Source: Gammaproteobacteria bacterium
Lineage (GTDB): Bacteria; Pseudomonadota; Gammaproteobacteria; Arenicellales; Arenicellaceae
NCBI GenBank assembly: GCA_003485905.1
Contig: DNHK01000136.1
Span: 1 to 10,436, forward strand
DNA length: 10,436 nucleotides
Direction: 5' to 3'
Both the position numbers and the translations under genes were made by a program. Positions within the stretch are counted from its first letter, which is position 1, and the number at the start of each line of letters is the position of its first letter. The notes under the pieces were generated by a model that did no database searches, had not been told where the DNA came from, and was given only the letters and a program-made list of their open reading frames with translations. This document shows, piece after piece, positions 1 to 5,685 of this stretch.

Positions 1-441
1 CTAGGCTGGTTTGAAATGGCACTGCGCGAAAACTGGTTATCAACTTCGCCTGAATCTTCCAACACGCATTGGTCACAAGCCTTCCTGCCGTTAAATAATC
101 CGGTGAAACTCCTTAAAAATGAAAATATTAAACTTACCCTTAAGCGTCCGCAGAACGGAGACTGGAGTTGGACTACTAGCGCTCATTCAGATCAGCAACA
201 ATCAACTTTTCTTGCCAAGACAATCACATCAGAATTAATCAAAAAGCAATTACCGACGTATACCCCGGATCGCTCAGCACAAGCTAAGCAACTACATTAC
301 GCCCTATCTTTGTTTGACGGCAAAAATACAGTTACAGAAATCTCGGCTAGATTGCAAAACGAGTACCCCAAATCGTTTAATCTACCGGGATCGGCTCAAC
401 GGTTCGCGCAAATGCTAGCAGTCAAATATTCAGACTCATAA
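1..441 (+). CDS. PRMT-like SAM-dependent methyltransferase, C-terminal part with PqqD-like tail (5' end outside window)
   Basis: The frame is already open at base 1 (reading LGWFEM...), so this is the 3' end of a longer gene and the ATG at 16 is probably internal. The first ~55 visible residues match the C-terminal beta-barrel of class I protein arginine methyltransferases: LSTSPESSNTHWSQAFLPL resembles the PRMT 'THW.Q..F.L..P' segment, and GDWSW closes a beta strand. The SAM-binding domain lies upstream and cannot be seen. The last ~50 residues (LSLFDGKNTVTEISARL, then a helix to the C terminus) resemble the second half of a PqqD-like winged helix ('DG..TV.EI...L...'). The likely role is methylation of a protein or peptide, but the substrate is unknown. 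It is separated by two unrelated genes from the PqqD-kinase cassette at 2837-4675, so a link is only a possibility. The family call is by motif memory and the PqqD-like tail is less certain. Confidence 0.65.
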   Translation, partial: LGWFEMALRENWLSTSPESSNTHWSQAFLPLNNPVKLLKNENIKLTLKRPQNGDWSWTTSAHSDQQQSTFLAKTITSELIKKQLPTYTPDRSAQAKQLHYALSLFDGKNTVTEISARLQNEYPKSFNLPGSAQRFAQMLAVKYSDS

Positions 442-482
442 ACACGCAAGGCTGAGATAAGCGGTGCATAATACACACCAAA

Positions 483-557
483 ACGCCGCTTGGAACGACA
501 TGGGGTTACAACAACCAAGCCTGGCGAGTTAAATCGATGACTGACGCTGCTTGGAAC
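483..557. repeat. Pair of 14-bp near-identical direct repeats
   Basis: ACGCCGCTTGGAAC at 483-496 recurs as ACGCTGCTTGGAAC at 544-557, with one mismatch and 61 bp between starts. It lies in the non-coding gap 442-627 between convergent genes. The function is unknown; it could be a remnant of an intergenic repeat family or chance. Confidence 0.4.
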
Positions 558-595
558 TGGCCTTTAAGCCGACCATGTTGACTACTTAAAGGCCA
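558..595. terminator. Long hairpin between convergent genes, possible terminator
   Basis: TGGCCTTTAAG (558-568) and CTTAAAGGCCA (585-595) form a perfect 11-bp stem with a 16-nt loop. It sits between the convergent methyltransferase (stop at 441) and aldo/keto reductase (stop at 628) genes. It could end transcription from either side, but there is no strong T tract on either strand and the loop is long. The terminator role is therefore inferred from position and stem strength. Confidence 0.4.
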
Positions 596-607
596 TTCTA
601 AAACTAC

Positions 608-626
608 TTTAAAGCTCTGCTTTAAA
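608..626 (-). terminator. Hairpin immediately after the aldo/keto reductase stop codon
   Basis: TTTAAAGC (608-615) and GCTTTAAA (619-626) pair perfectly over 8 bp around a 3-nt loop, directly beyond the reductase TAG (628-630 on the minus strand). On the minus strand the stem is followed by a T-containing stretch (GTAGTTTTAG). Position and tail suggest a weak terminator for the leftward gene; the AT-rich stem keeps confidence low. Confidence 0.4.
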
Positions 627-627
627 A

Positions 628-1578
628 CTAGGCAGATGGCAGAGCATCCACAAACTCAGCCATTCGGGTTTGCATTGCTGCATCTGGTAACGGGCCAACC
701 GCACCACCCAAATTATCAAGCATATTTTTAGGCTTAGTCGTCGCCGGAGTCACTACGGTAACTGCGGGATGGGCAAGCACATATTTAATAAAAAACTGTG
801 CCCACGAATTAACACCGATTTCAGCAGCCCATTCGGGTAAATCGACACCCTTAACCCTACTCCACAAGCGAGTACGGCCAAATGGTGCATAAACAAAAAC
901 GCCTATACCTCGTTCCTGAGCAAGCGGTAACAACTCTTCAGCTGCCCCCCGATTGTCAACGGCATAATCGAGGCCTATAAAATCAAGTTCCTCGTTTCGC
1001 ATTACATCGGCAAGTTCCCCGACGCGCTGTGGCCGTGTATTGGTGGTGCCAATATATCTCACACGCCCATCCTGCTTCAGCTCTTTGGCTATAGGTAATT
1101 GAGCTTCAAGATCACCTAAATTATGCACCTGCATGCAATCAATGGGGGTTTTACCAAAATACCTAAATGAGTCTTCTATTTGCGCTCTAGCGGCTTCAAC
1201 GTCAGCGCGCCCACCACCACGACCCGCAGCATTAAACTTTGTCGCCCAAAATAGCTTGTCCTGCAAACCCAATTCACCAACATATTGGCCAGCCACCTCT
1301 TCTGAAGCACCATAACCCTGCGCTGTGTCAAAAACCGTGCCAGCATTATCGAGAAGTGTAGTCAGGACGTTCCTCAATCCAGTAGCGTCATCACTTCGAG
1401 CCATCCTGGAGAACGTAGCTGAGCTTCCGAGGCCAACGGCCGGTAACTCTTCACCTGAAGAGGGAATGGCGCGCTTTAGGATTTCTCCACTTTCGATCGC
1501 TGAAAGCATGCTGGGACTCAAACTCAATGCAGAAGCTGATAAGGCCGAATACTTAATAAAGTCGCGACGTGAGGTCAT
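628..1578 (-). CDS. Aldo/keto reductase with twin-arginine signal peptide
   Basis: This is a 316-aa NAD(P)H-dependent oxidoreductase of the aldo/keto reductase superfamily, a (beta/alpha)8 barrel reducing carbonyl compounds; the substrate is unknown. The N terminus has a Tat motif (SRRDFIK, residues 3-9) followed by a weakly hydrophobic Ala/Ser/Leu stretch to about residue 27, predicting export of a folded, cofactor-loaded enzyme to the periplasm. The catalytic tetrad looks intact: Asp84 (VFDTA), Tyr89 (GYGASEE), Lys114 (WATKF) and His152 (MQVHN). Later family segments include RVRYIGTTN (172-180) and the C-terminal VVTPATTKPKNMLDN nucleotide-binding region (275-289). The start is supported by GGAG (minus strand, 1585-1588) 6 nt before the ATG. 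It is divergent from the VOC gene, with which it shares the repeat-rich region 1579-1800. Confidence 0.88.
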   Translation of the reverse strand: MTSRRDFIKYSALSASALSLSPSMLSAIESGEILKRAIPSSGEELPAVGLGSSATFSRMARSDDATGLRNVLTTLLDNAGTVFDTAQGYGASEEVAGQYVGELGLQDKLFWATKFNAAGRGGGRADVEAARAQIEDSFRYFGKTPIDCMQVHNLGDLEAQLPIAKELKQDGRVRYIGTTNTRPQRVGELADVMRNEELDFIGLDYAVDNRGAAEELLPLAQERGIGVFVYAPFGRTRLWSRVKGVDLPEWAAEIGVNSWAQFFIKYVLAHPAVTVVTPATTKPKNMLDNLGGAVGPLPDAAMQTRMAEFVDALPSA

Positions 1579-1608
1579 TTTTTACTCCGAAAGATAAAGT
1601 GATTTAAG

Positions 1609-1655
1609 TAGTTAATATATAGTTACTTCGTTAGGATAAGCTAGTTATATAACTA
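1609..1655. promoter_or_regulatory. Phased TAGTTA repeat cluster with 14-bp palindrome, possible operator
   Basis: TAGTTA occurs at 1609-1614, 1620-1625 and 1642-1647, spaced 11 and 22 bp (about one and two helical turns). The last copy is half of a perfect 14-bp palindrome, TAGTTATATAACTA (1642-1655), and GGATA (1634-1638) and TATCC (1656-1660) flank it. The cluster lies just upstream of the reductase start and within the control region shared with the VOC gene. Phasing and dyad symmetry suggest a regulator-binding site. The regulator is not in the window, and AT-rich DNA makes chance repeats easier. Confidence 0.4.
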
Positions 1656-1726
1656 TATCCATACAGCCATATTAATTTTACTCGTCTATTTGTGCACTAA
1701 ATATAATGTATGTTTCTGTAACAACC

Positions 1727-1756
1727 TTGAAAAACACTAGGGTGCACCTTTAAAAT
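1727..1756 (+). promoter_or_regulatory. Candidate sigma70 promoter for the VOC gene
   Basis: TTGAAA (1727-1732) and TAAAAT (1751-1756) are separated by 18 bp, about 45 bp before the VOC start. A second candidate -10, a perfect TATAAT at 1702-1707, has a weaker TTTACT at 1677-1682 with a 19-bp spacer. Either could serve. Confidence 0.4.
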
Positions 1757-1800
1757 TCAGAACAGAAAAACAAGCTCAAACAATAATTAGGAGGGCCGCA

Positions 1801-2607
1801 ATGCCAATAAGAAAACCATCCACTATAGTACGAATCATTGGAAGCTTTACTCTAGTCTGGTTAGTCTTTTCACCCACGGCCAGTGCCGAACCTGTTTTCT
1901 CGCACGTACATATGCGCGTGCCGGATACCGAAAAGGCTGCCGAATGGCATGAAGAGCTGCTGGGTGGAGAAATACGCCCCGGCGGACCTGGGCCATTCAT
2001 TCACCATCACAATGGCTGGGTCGGCACCATGTCCAATGACGGTGAAATCGCTCCACCGAGTGATGAAAGCGTAATAGACCACTTTGGGATTGCGGTAACT
2101 GATGTGCACGCAACTGTAGAAAGAGCGCGAGCAATGGGCGCCGAAATAAAAACCGAACCCTACCCCGGGATTACCGCCCCAATTGTCGCGTTTATCGTTG
2201 ATCCCTGGGGGGTGCAGGTCGAAATAATGAACGACCCCGAATACCTCGGTATTAATCACATCCACATTTTCGCATCCGACGCTGACTCAGTGAAAGATTG
2301 GTTTATTGAAGTTTTTGGTGGCGAACTTGTAGTGGAACGAGGTAAAGGGAAATTCCATACCATATTGTATGGCGGCAATACATGGGTGCAGGTGACGCAG
2401 TCTCCAGATGGCCAGCGCAGTCCCAGCAGAAATCGTGCAATTGACCACATGGGCTTCACAGTAGATTCTTTGGATGAATTCCGTCCAATATTAATTGCTT
2501 CCGGTTACGAACCCTATCTGGAGCGTGCTAACCCACCAGGCTCTGATCTAATGTTCTTTGAAGGCCCAGAGGGCATTCACTTCGAAATTCAAGAAGTGGT
2601 TGATTAA
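1801..2607 (+). CDS. Exported two-domain VOC (glyoxalase/dioxygenase-fold) family protein
   Basis: This 268-aa protein has a Sec-type signal peptide: basic start (MPIRK), hydrophobic core (about 10-24) and an AxA site at TASA|EP (after residue 29). The mature part holds two vicinal-oxygen-chelate units. The first has SHVHMRV (34-40), DHFGIAV (93-99) and VEIM (140-143); the second has NHIHIF (152-157), DHMGFTV (215-221) and FEIQ (261-264). The His/His/Glu positions typical of VOC metal sites are thus present in both halves, so a metal-dependent lyase, isomerase or ring-cleaving dioxygenase activity is possible; the substrate cannot be told. The start is firm: a strong AGGAGGG (1789-1795) precedes the ATG by 5 nt. 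The gene stands alone on its strand, divergent from the exported aldo/keto reductase, and both may act in the periplasm on related carbonyl or aromatic compounds (inference). Confidence 0.85.
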   Translation: MPIRKPSTIVRIIGSFTLVWLVFSPTASAEPVFSHVHMRVPDTEKAAEWHEELLGGEIRPGGPGPFIHHHNGWVGTMSNDGEIAPPSDESVIDHFGIAVTDVHATVERARAMGAEIKTEPYPGITAPIVAFIVDPWGVQVEIMNDPEYLGINHIHIFASDADSVKDWFIEVFGGELVVERGKGKFHTILYGGNTWVQVTQSPDGQRSPSRNRAIDHMGFTVDSLDEFRPILIASGYEPYLERANPPGSDLMFFEGPEGIHFEIQEVVD

Positions 2608-2650
2608 AATTATTCGATAAATCCCCACAAACACATAACCATGGAAATAA

Positions 2651-2676
2651 AGAGCCCTACAAATAGTGTGGGCTCT
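2651..2676 (-). terminator. Probable terminator of the leftward precursor/kinase transcript
   Basis: AGAGCCC (2651-2657) and GGGCTCT (2670-2676) form a 7-bp GC-rich stem. Read on the minus strand, the stem is followed by TTTATTTCC, a T-rich tail that fits Rho-independent termination. It lies about 160 nt past the kinase stop codon and also past the end of the rightward VOC gene, whose strand lacks the T tail. Confidence 0.5.
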
Positions 2677-2754
2677 CGGGTGGGGACAGAAAATGTTAAA
2701 TACTCTCCGGATAGAAAGCTACCTTGTTAGTGCCAAAGCTGGAGTAACTCTCCG

Positions 2755-2771
2755 GGGATGTGCAACATCCC
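2755..2771. repeat. Small perfect hairpin in the 3' region of the kinase transcript
   Basis: GGGATGT (2755-2761) and ACATCCC (2765-2771) form a 7-bp stem with a 3-nt loop. The same 229-bp gap (2608-2836) has direct repeats ACTCTCCGG (2702-2710, 2747-2755) and GACCTAGA (2779-2786, 2792-2799). No gene was recognised in this gap. It may be a structured 3' untranslated region or a decayed element. Confidence 0.4.
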
Positions 2772-2836
2772 AGTGTCGGACCTAGAGACTCGACCTAGAC
2801 TACCAAGTATTCTTTAGCGACTGACAAACCAAATAT

Positions 2837-4009
2837 TTAGAGCAAATCTAATTCCAGCAATAGGTCCCTAGCCTGCACTGAACTTGAATAGTTCAATTCG
2901 TACGCGCTCATTCCGGCGACAAAATTTATATACGCCTCAGCCAATCCGGTACTTGGGTCTTGATTCCAACACACACCACTTATCATTAATCGCGAGAAAA
3001 CATCAGCGACATCCAAAGCCCTTATTTCGGTTCGCCCCGCAGAGTCATACTTTGGAAATATCAAGGCTTTAGCTAGGCGAGGTACGGTCAAGGTCTGAGA
3101 TTGATCCGACGGTGCAAAGAGCTTTACTGGACCCTCACTGGATTCAAAATCGCCATCAATTCTTCTCAATCTATCAAAACTCCCATCACCGCCAAGACCG
3201 AGGGCATCAATAGATCCTGGGGCCAACTTAGCCGATGCAGGAAACGGGATGACCATCTGAGTAATGAGATCTACAACCAAACTATCATCCCCAAGACTCG
3301 CATTTCCATTTAGTGAAAGATATGTAGATAATGTCGACTTTCCGTAACCCGAAGGCGCAGAGAAAAGCAGAGCTAGGCTGTCAGCGGTAAGCACGGCCGC
3401 AGCGTGAATTCCAATCGAATAACGATACTGTCCCCCAATTCTCTCCAACATTAGTCCCCGGAGACGCCCCACAACGGAGCTTTCTTCAGGAACCAAATCT
3501 ATCAGCGAGCCATCACATTCGATGGCCCAGCCCTCGTAGCTCTCAATTACTTTTATGTCCACGGCAGTATCTTGAAGTAGCTGCCGGATCGACAAAGGCG
3601 CGAACTGTGCCTCACAGAATTGCGATACCGCAGAACTTGAACATACGATATTGAACTCCAAACCACCGACACTATAGAACGTTTGATACCCGCCAGTAAG
3701 ATCAAGAGTCATCGGAGTCCACTCAGGGGATTTCGATCCATTCAGCTGATCTGTCTCAAAGGTATAACTACTCTGACCCTGCAATGTCTGTATAAATGAT
3801 TTCAGATCGGTTTCTATCCGAGCAGGGTCGATACCCATTGCAGAGGACACTTTATTGCAAATTTGCGATTTGGATAGTTTTTCAGCATGTAAATCAACAA
3901 ACATCGCCGCAGATCCATTCAAAAGAAGTATCGCACCTGATTTTTTGTGAATCAGATAGCGATTTTCACGGTAATTTAACGAAGTGTACTCCCTAAAAAT
4001 ATCCACCAA
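2837..4009 (-). CDS. PqqD-HprK-like kinase fusion protein of a peptide-modification system
   Basis: This protein has two recognisable parts. Residues ~8-77 are a PqqD-like winged helix (ILLLNGSAAMFVDLHAE, then helices to FIQTL), a fold that binds leader peptides of ribosomally made precursors. Residues ~195-340 resemble HPr kinase/phosphorylase: GIHAAAV (200-206) carries the conserved His, SAPSGYGKSTLS (217-228) is the P-loop, and LGDDSLVV (239-246) carries the Asp pair. The linker (~80-190) is not assigned. It matches the 'HprK-related kinase' style of protein found beside PqqD-like proteins, rather than true HprK of the sugar PTS. It probably binds the leaders of the two small proteins encoded just upstream and phosphorylates them or a partner (inference). 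The first codon is TTG (4009) directly followed by GTG (4006). AGGA lies 4 nt before TTG but 7 nt before GTG, so GTG, giving 389 aa, is the more likely start. Confidence 0.82.
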   Translation of the reverse strand: MVDIFREYTSLNYRENRYLIHKKSGAILLLNGSAAMFVDLHAEKLSKSQICNKVSSAMGIDPARIETDLKSFIQTLQGQSSYTFETDQLNGSKSPEWTPMTLDLTGGYQTFYSVGGLEFNIVCSSSAVSQFCEAQFAPLSIRQLLQDTAVDIKVIESYEGWAIECDGSLIDLVPEESSVVGRLRGLMLERIGGQYRYSIGIHAAAVLTADSLALLFSAPSGYGKSTLSTYLSLNGNASLGDDSLVVDLITQMVIPFPASAKLAPGSIDALGLGGDGSFDRLRRIDGDFESSEGPVKLFAPSDQSQTLTVPRLAKALIFPKYDSAGRTEIRALDVADVFSRLMISGVCWNQDPSTGLAEAYINFVAGMSAYELNYSSSVQARDLLLELDLL

Positions 4010-4107
4010 TTAGTTCCTGTAAACTGAGCCTATGATTTGCTGGGGATACCAGACCCAACAGCTTGGTGGCCCTTGTCGTAGTTATAGTAACTCTCAGATA
4101 TTGATGC

Positions 4108-4365
4108 TTACAAATGCATTGCCATAACTGAAGTGCAATGCCCGTTTGTCATCTGCATCCCACTATGAGCCGCCTGACATTCCGCCAAAGTACTATATAC
4201 AACGCCACCGTTCATCGCATAGGCATCACTCGATAGAACTAAGGACACTAGAGTTGGCGCCGTATAAACGCCGTATTTTTTAAGTAGTTCACGGCGACTG
4301 ACATTGTTCTTTTTAGGCGCAGTCATTTCCTCTGCACTATTTTCATTTTTTTCAACATCTCTCAT
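4108..4365 (-). CDS. Small precursor-like protein 1 with Tat-like leader and Cys/His/Met-rich C terminus
   Basis: This is an 85-aa protein of no family I can name. The leader has SRRELLKKYG (23-32), which fits a twin-arginine motif, then the hydrophobic stretch TAPTLVSLVLSS (35-46) and AYA (48-50) as a possible signal-peptidase site. The remaining 35 residues start MNGGVVYS and hold two Cys (63, 77), three His (67, 76, 84) and five Met (51, 70, 72, 81, 83), in the order C-x3-H-S ... H-C-x3-M-A-M-H-L. It is a paralogue of the protein encoded just upstream (4430-4675), with identical RRELLKKYG and NGGVVYS blocks and MAMHL end. It could be a modified peptide (RiPP) precursor or a tiny exported metal-binding protein. 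The ribosome site is weak (TAGAG, 4 nt before ATG); Met14 is an alternative start. A 98-nt gap separates it from the kinase gene. Confidence 0.75.
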   Translation of the reverse strand: MRDVEKNENSAEEMTAPKKNNVSRRELLKKYGVYTAPTLVSLVLSSDAYAMNGGVVYSTLAECQAAHSGMQMTNGHCTSVMAMHL

Positions 4366-4429
4366 TCTACTCTAGATTTAAAACTTCTCTTTAAACCTCT
4401 ACTGCTTGTGCTTGATTTAACTTCTAGCA

Positions 4430-4675
4430 CTAAGATGTTAGATGCATTGCCATAATATCCTCGCAATGATCTATTCCCTGCATAGAATGAGCATCCAGAC
4501 ATAATTGCAGAGAGCTATAAACCACACCACCATTGGCCGCCTGCGCTTCACTCGATAATACTAAAGACACTAGGGTTGGCGCTGTATAAGCGCCATATTT
4601 TTTAAGTAATTCACGGCGATTGAGAACAGTCTCTTCCGGGAGCGTGCTGCTTATTTCCTGTTTATATTTTTTCAT
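4430..4675 (-). CDS. Small precursor-like protein 2, paralogue of protein 1
   Basis: This 81-aa protein is probably the first gene of the leftward unit. It has NRRELLKKYG (19-28), hydrophobic TAPTLVSLVLSS (31-42) and AQA (44-46) as a possible cleavage site, then ANGGVVYS and a C-terminal part with Cys59, Cys71, His63, His70, His78, Met65, Met75 and Met77. The pattern C-x3-H-S-M-Q ... H-C-x3-M-A-M-H-L is shared with protein 1, although the distance between the two Cys is 12 here and 14 there. It differs by ending in two extra residues, Thr-Ser. From RR to SS (23 codons) the two genes differ by seven silent and one amino-acid-changing substitution, so the leader is under strong protein-level selection. 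AAAGAG before the ATG gives a reasonable ribosome site. Function unknown; a substrate of the PqqD-kinase protein is the best inference. Confidence 0.77.
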   Translation of the reverse strand: MKKYKQEISSTLPEETVLNRRELLKKYGAYTAPTLVSLVLSSEAQAANGGVVYSSLQLCLDAHSMQGIDHCEDIMAMHLTS

Positions 4676-4868
4676 TTACTCTTTAATTCTTATTGACTCA
4701 CTACAATGCTATAAATTGTCAACCAATTACTTAACCATCAAATCCACGCGCTCAATGGCCATATACTAGTGTCCATCTTTACTTCTTGATCTGCTAACCA
4801 ACACTCGAGATACTCACATGCATTCTCGATCTAGCAATTATACTAACTCAAAATAGTAACCCAATAAC
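4676..4868. promoter_or_regulatory. Divergent control region of the precursor and oxygenase genes
   Basis: This 193-bp gap lies between the divergent starts of small protein 2 and the oxygenase. A perfect minus-strand TTGACA (TGTCAA at 4717-4722) is well placed as -35 for the leftward unit, but no good -10 follows at 16-18 bp. For the rightward gene, TATACT (4839-4844) is a plausible -10. TCGAGA (4805-4810) and TCTCGA (4824-4829) form a 6-bp inverted repeat with a 13-bp spacer just upstream of it, a possible operator. Confidence 0.4.
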
Positions 4869-5681
4869 ATGACGGCGTGTTCAGAATTTCCGTGGTATGA
4901 CTCACTGTGGTTAAAAGCTTATACCCAGGCAGAATCGTTATTATCAAAACGATCTACGAGTGCAACCGCAGAATTTGTCGATGCCATGGATGTGTTTCGA
5001 GTTAGCCCGAAATTCAATGAAATTCAGATCAATTCGATTCTGTCAAAGCCCACGTTAGAACGGGTCCGTACGATTATTTCAAATGTCGACCCAGCGTTGT
5101 ATGAAAAGCATGAGTTTTTAAAATTCGGCCGACTTGTAATTCACGATCTCCCTGAGTTCAATACAATTCAACAAGAACTAACAAGCCACGTAGAGCAGGC
5201 GGTGGGCGAGCCACTCGAAGCAAGCTACAACTTCCTGTCGTTGTATAACAACCTAGGTAAGTGCGACTTACATATGGACTCCCCATACGCTAAGTGGACC
5301 CTGGACATTTGTATCGACCAGTCGGCGATATGGCCAATTTACTTTAGCGAGGTTGTGCCATGGCCCGAAGGTTTTACACCTGAAGACAACTGGCAATCTA
5401 ATATCATCTCAAGCTCAGAAAGAAAGTTTCGCGAATATACACTTGAACCGAATCAGGCGGTTATATTTGCTGGTAGCAGTCAATGGCACTATCGCAACAG
5501 GATTGAACAACGGTTCAAACAGAATTTTTGCCATTTGCTTTTTTTGCATTTCATTCCACTGGGCACTAAAGAATTAATTAATCCCAGAAATTGGGCAAGG
5601 CTGTTCTCGGCACCCGAACTAAATGGAATAGACGATGTGATTTCTCGCCTAAGCCCCGATCAAGAGGCGCTTCCTAGGTAA
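4869..5681 (+). CDS. 2-Oxoglutarate/Fe(II)-dependent oxygenase-like protein
   Basis: This 270-aa protein resembles double-stranded beta-helix 2OG-Fe(II) oxygenases. The iron triad can be read as His135 and Asp137 (DLHMDSPYAKWTLDI, the HxD motif) plus His207 (SSQWHYRNRIE), with Arg/Lys residues just after it (Arg211, Arg215) as candidates for binding the 2OG carboxylate. TLEPNQAVIFAGSSQWHYR is a typical strand-turn before the distal His, and NFCHLLFLHFIP the closing strand. The first ~75 residues are not assigned. It could hydroxylate or otherwise oxidise a peptide or small molecule. Its divergent position next to the two small proteins and the PqqD-kinase gene makes those peptides the likely substrates (inference). 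No clear ribosome site precedes the ATG. Its stop is only 4 bp from the stop of the convergent matB, with no visible terminator between. Confidence 0.72.
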   Translation: MTACSEFPWYDSLWLKAYTQAESLLSKRSTSATAEFVDAMDVFRVSPKFNEIQINSILSKPTLERVRTIISNVDPALYEKHEFLKFGRLVIHDLPEFNTIQQELTSHVEQAVGEPLEASYNFLSLYNNLGKCDLHMDSPYAKWTLDICIDQSAIWPIYFSEVVPWPEGFTPEDNWQSNIISSSERKFREYTLEPNQAVIFAGSSQWHYRNRIEQRFKQNFCHLLFLHFIPLGTKELINPRNWARLFSAPELNGIDDVISRLSPDQEALPR

Positions 5682-5685
5682 AATG

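Noticed and set aside
1870..2265. 131-codon antisense frame inside the VOC gene
   Set aside because: It lies wholly opposite a well-supported gene with a strong ribosome site and both VOC motifs; the translation has no recognisable domain.
2701..2800. Possible CRISPR-like array from repeated 8-9 bp words
   Set aside because: Only two copies of each word, far too short and unevenly spaced for CRISPR repeats.
2837..4009. True HPr kinase/phosphorylase of the PTS
   Set aside because: It has an N-terminal PqqD domain, no HprK N-terminal domain and no PTS genes nearby; the core resembles HprK-related kinases instead.
2837..4675. Classical lasso peptide, lanthipeptide, methanobactin or MNIO-type cluster
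   Set aside because: HprK-like and PqqD parts recall lasso clusters, but there is no asparagine-synthetase-like cyclase, transglutaminase-like protease, LanM/LanB, MbnB/MbnC or MNIO gene in the window.
5353..5577. 74-codon frame within the oxygenase gene
   Set aside because: Out-of-frame overlap with the oxygenase, whose HxD and distal His motifs span the same bases.
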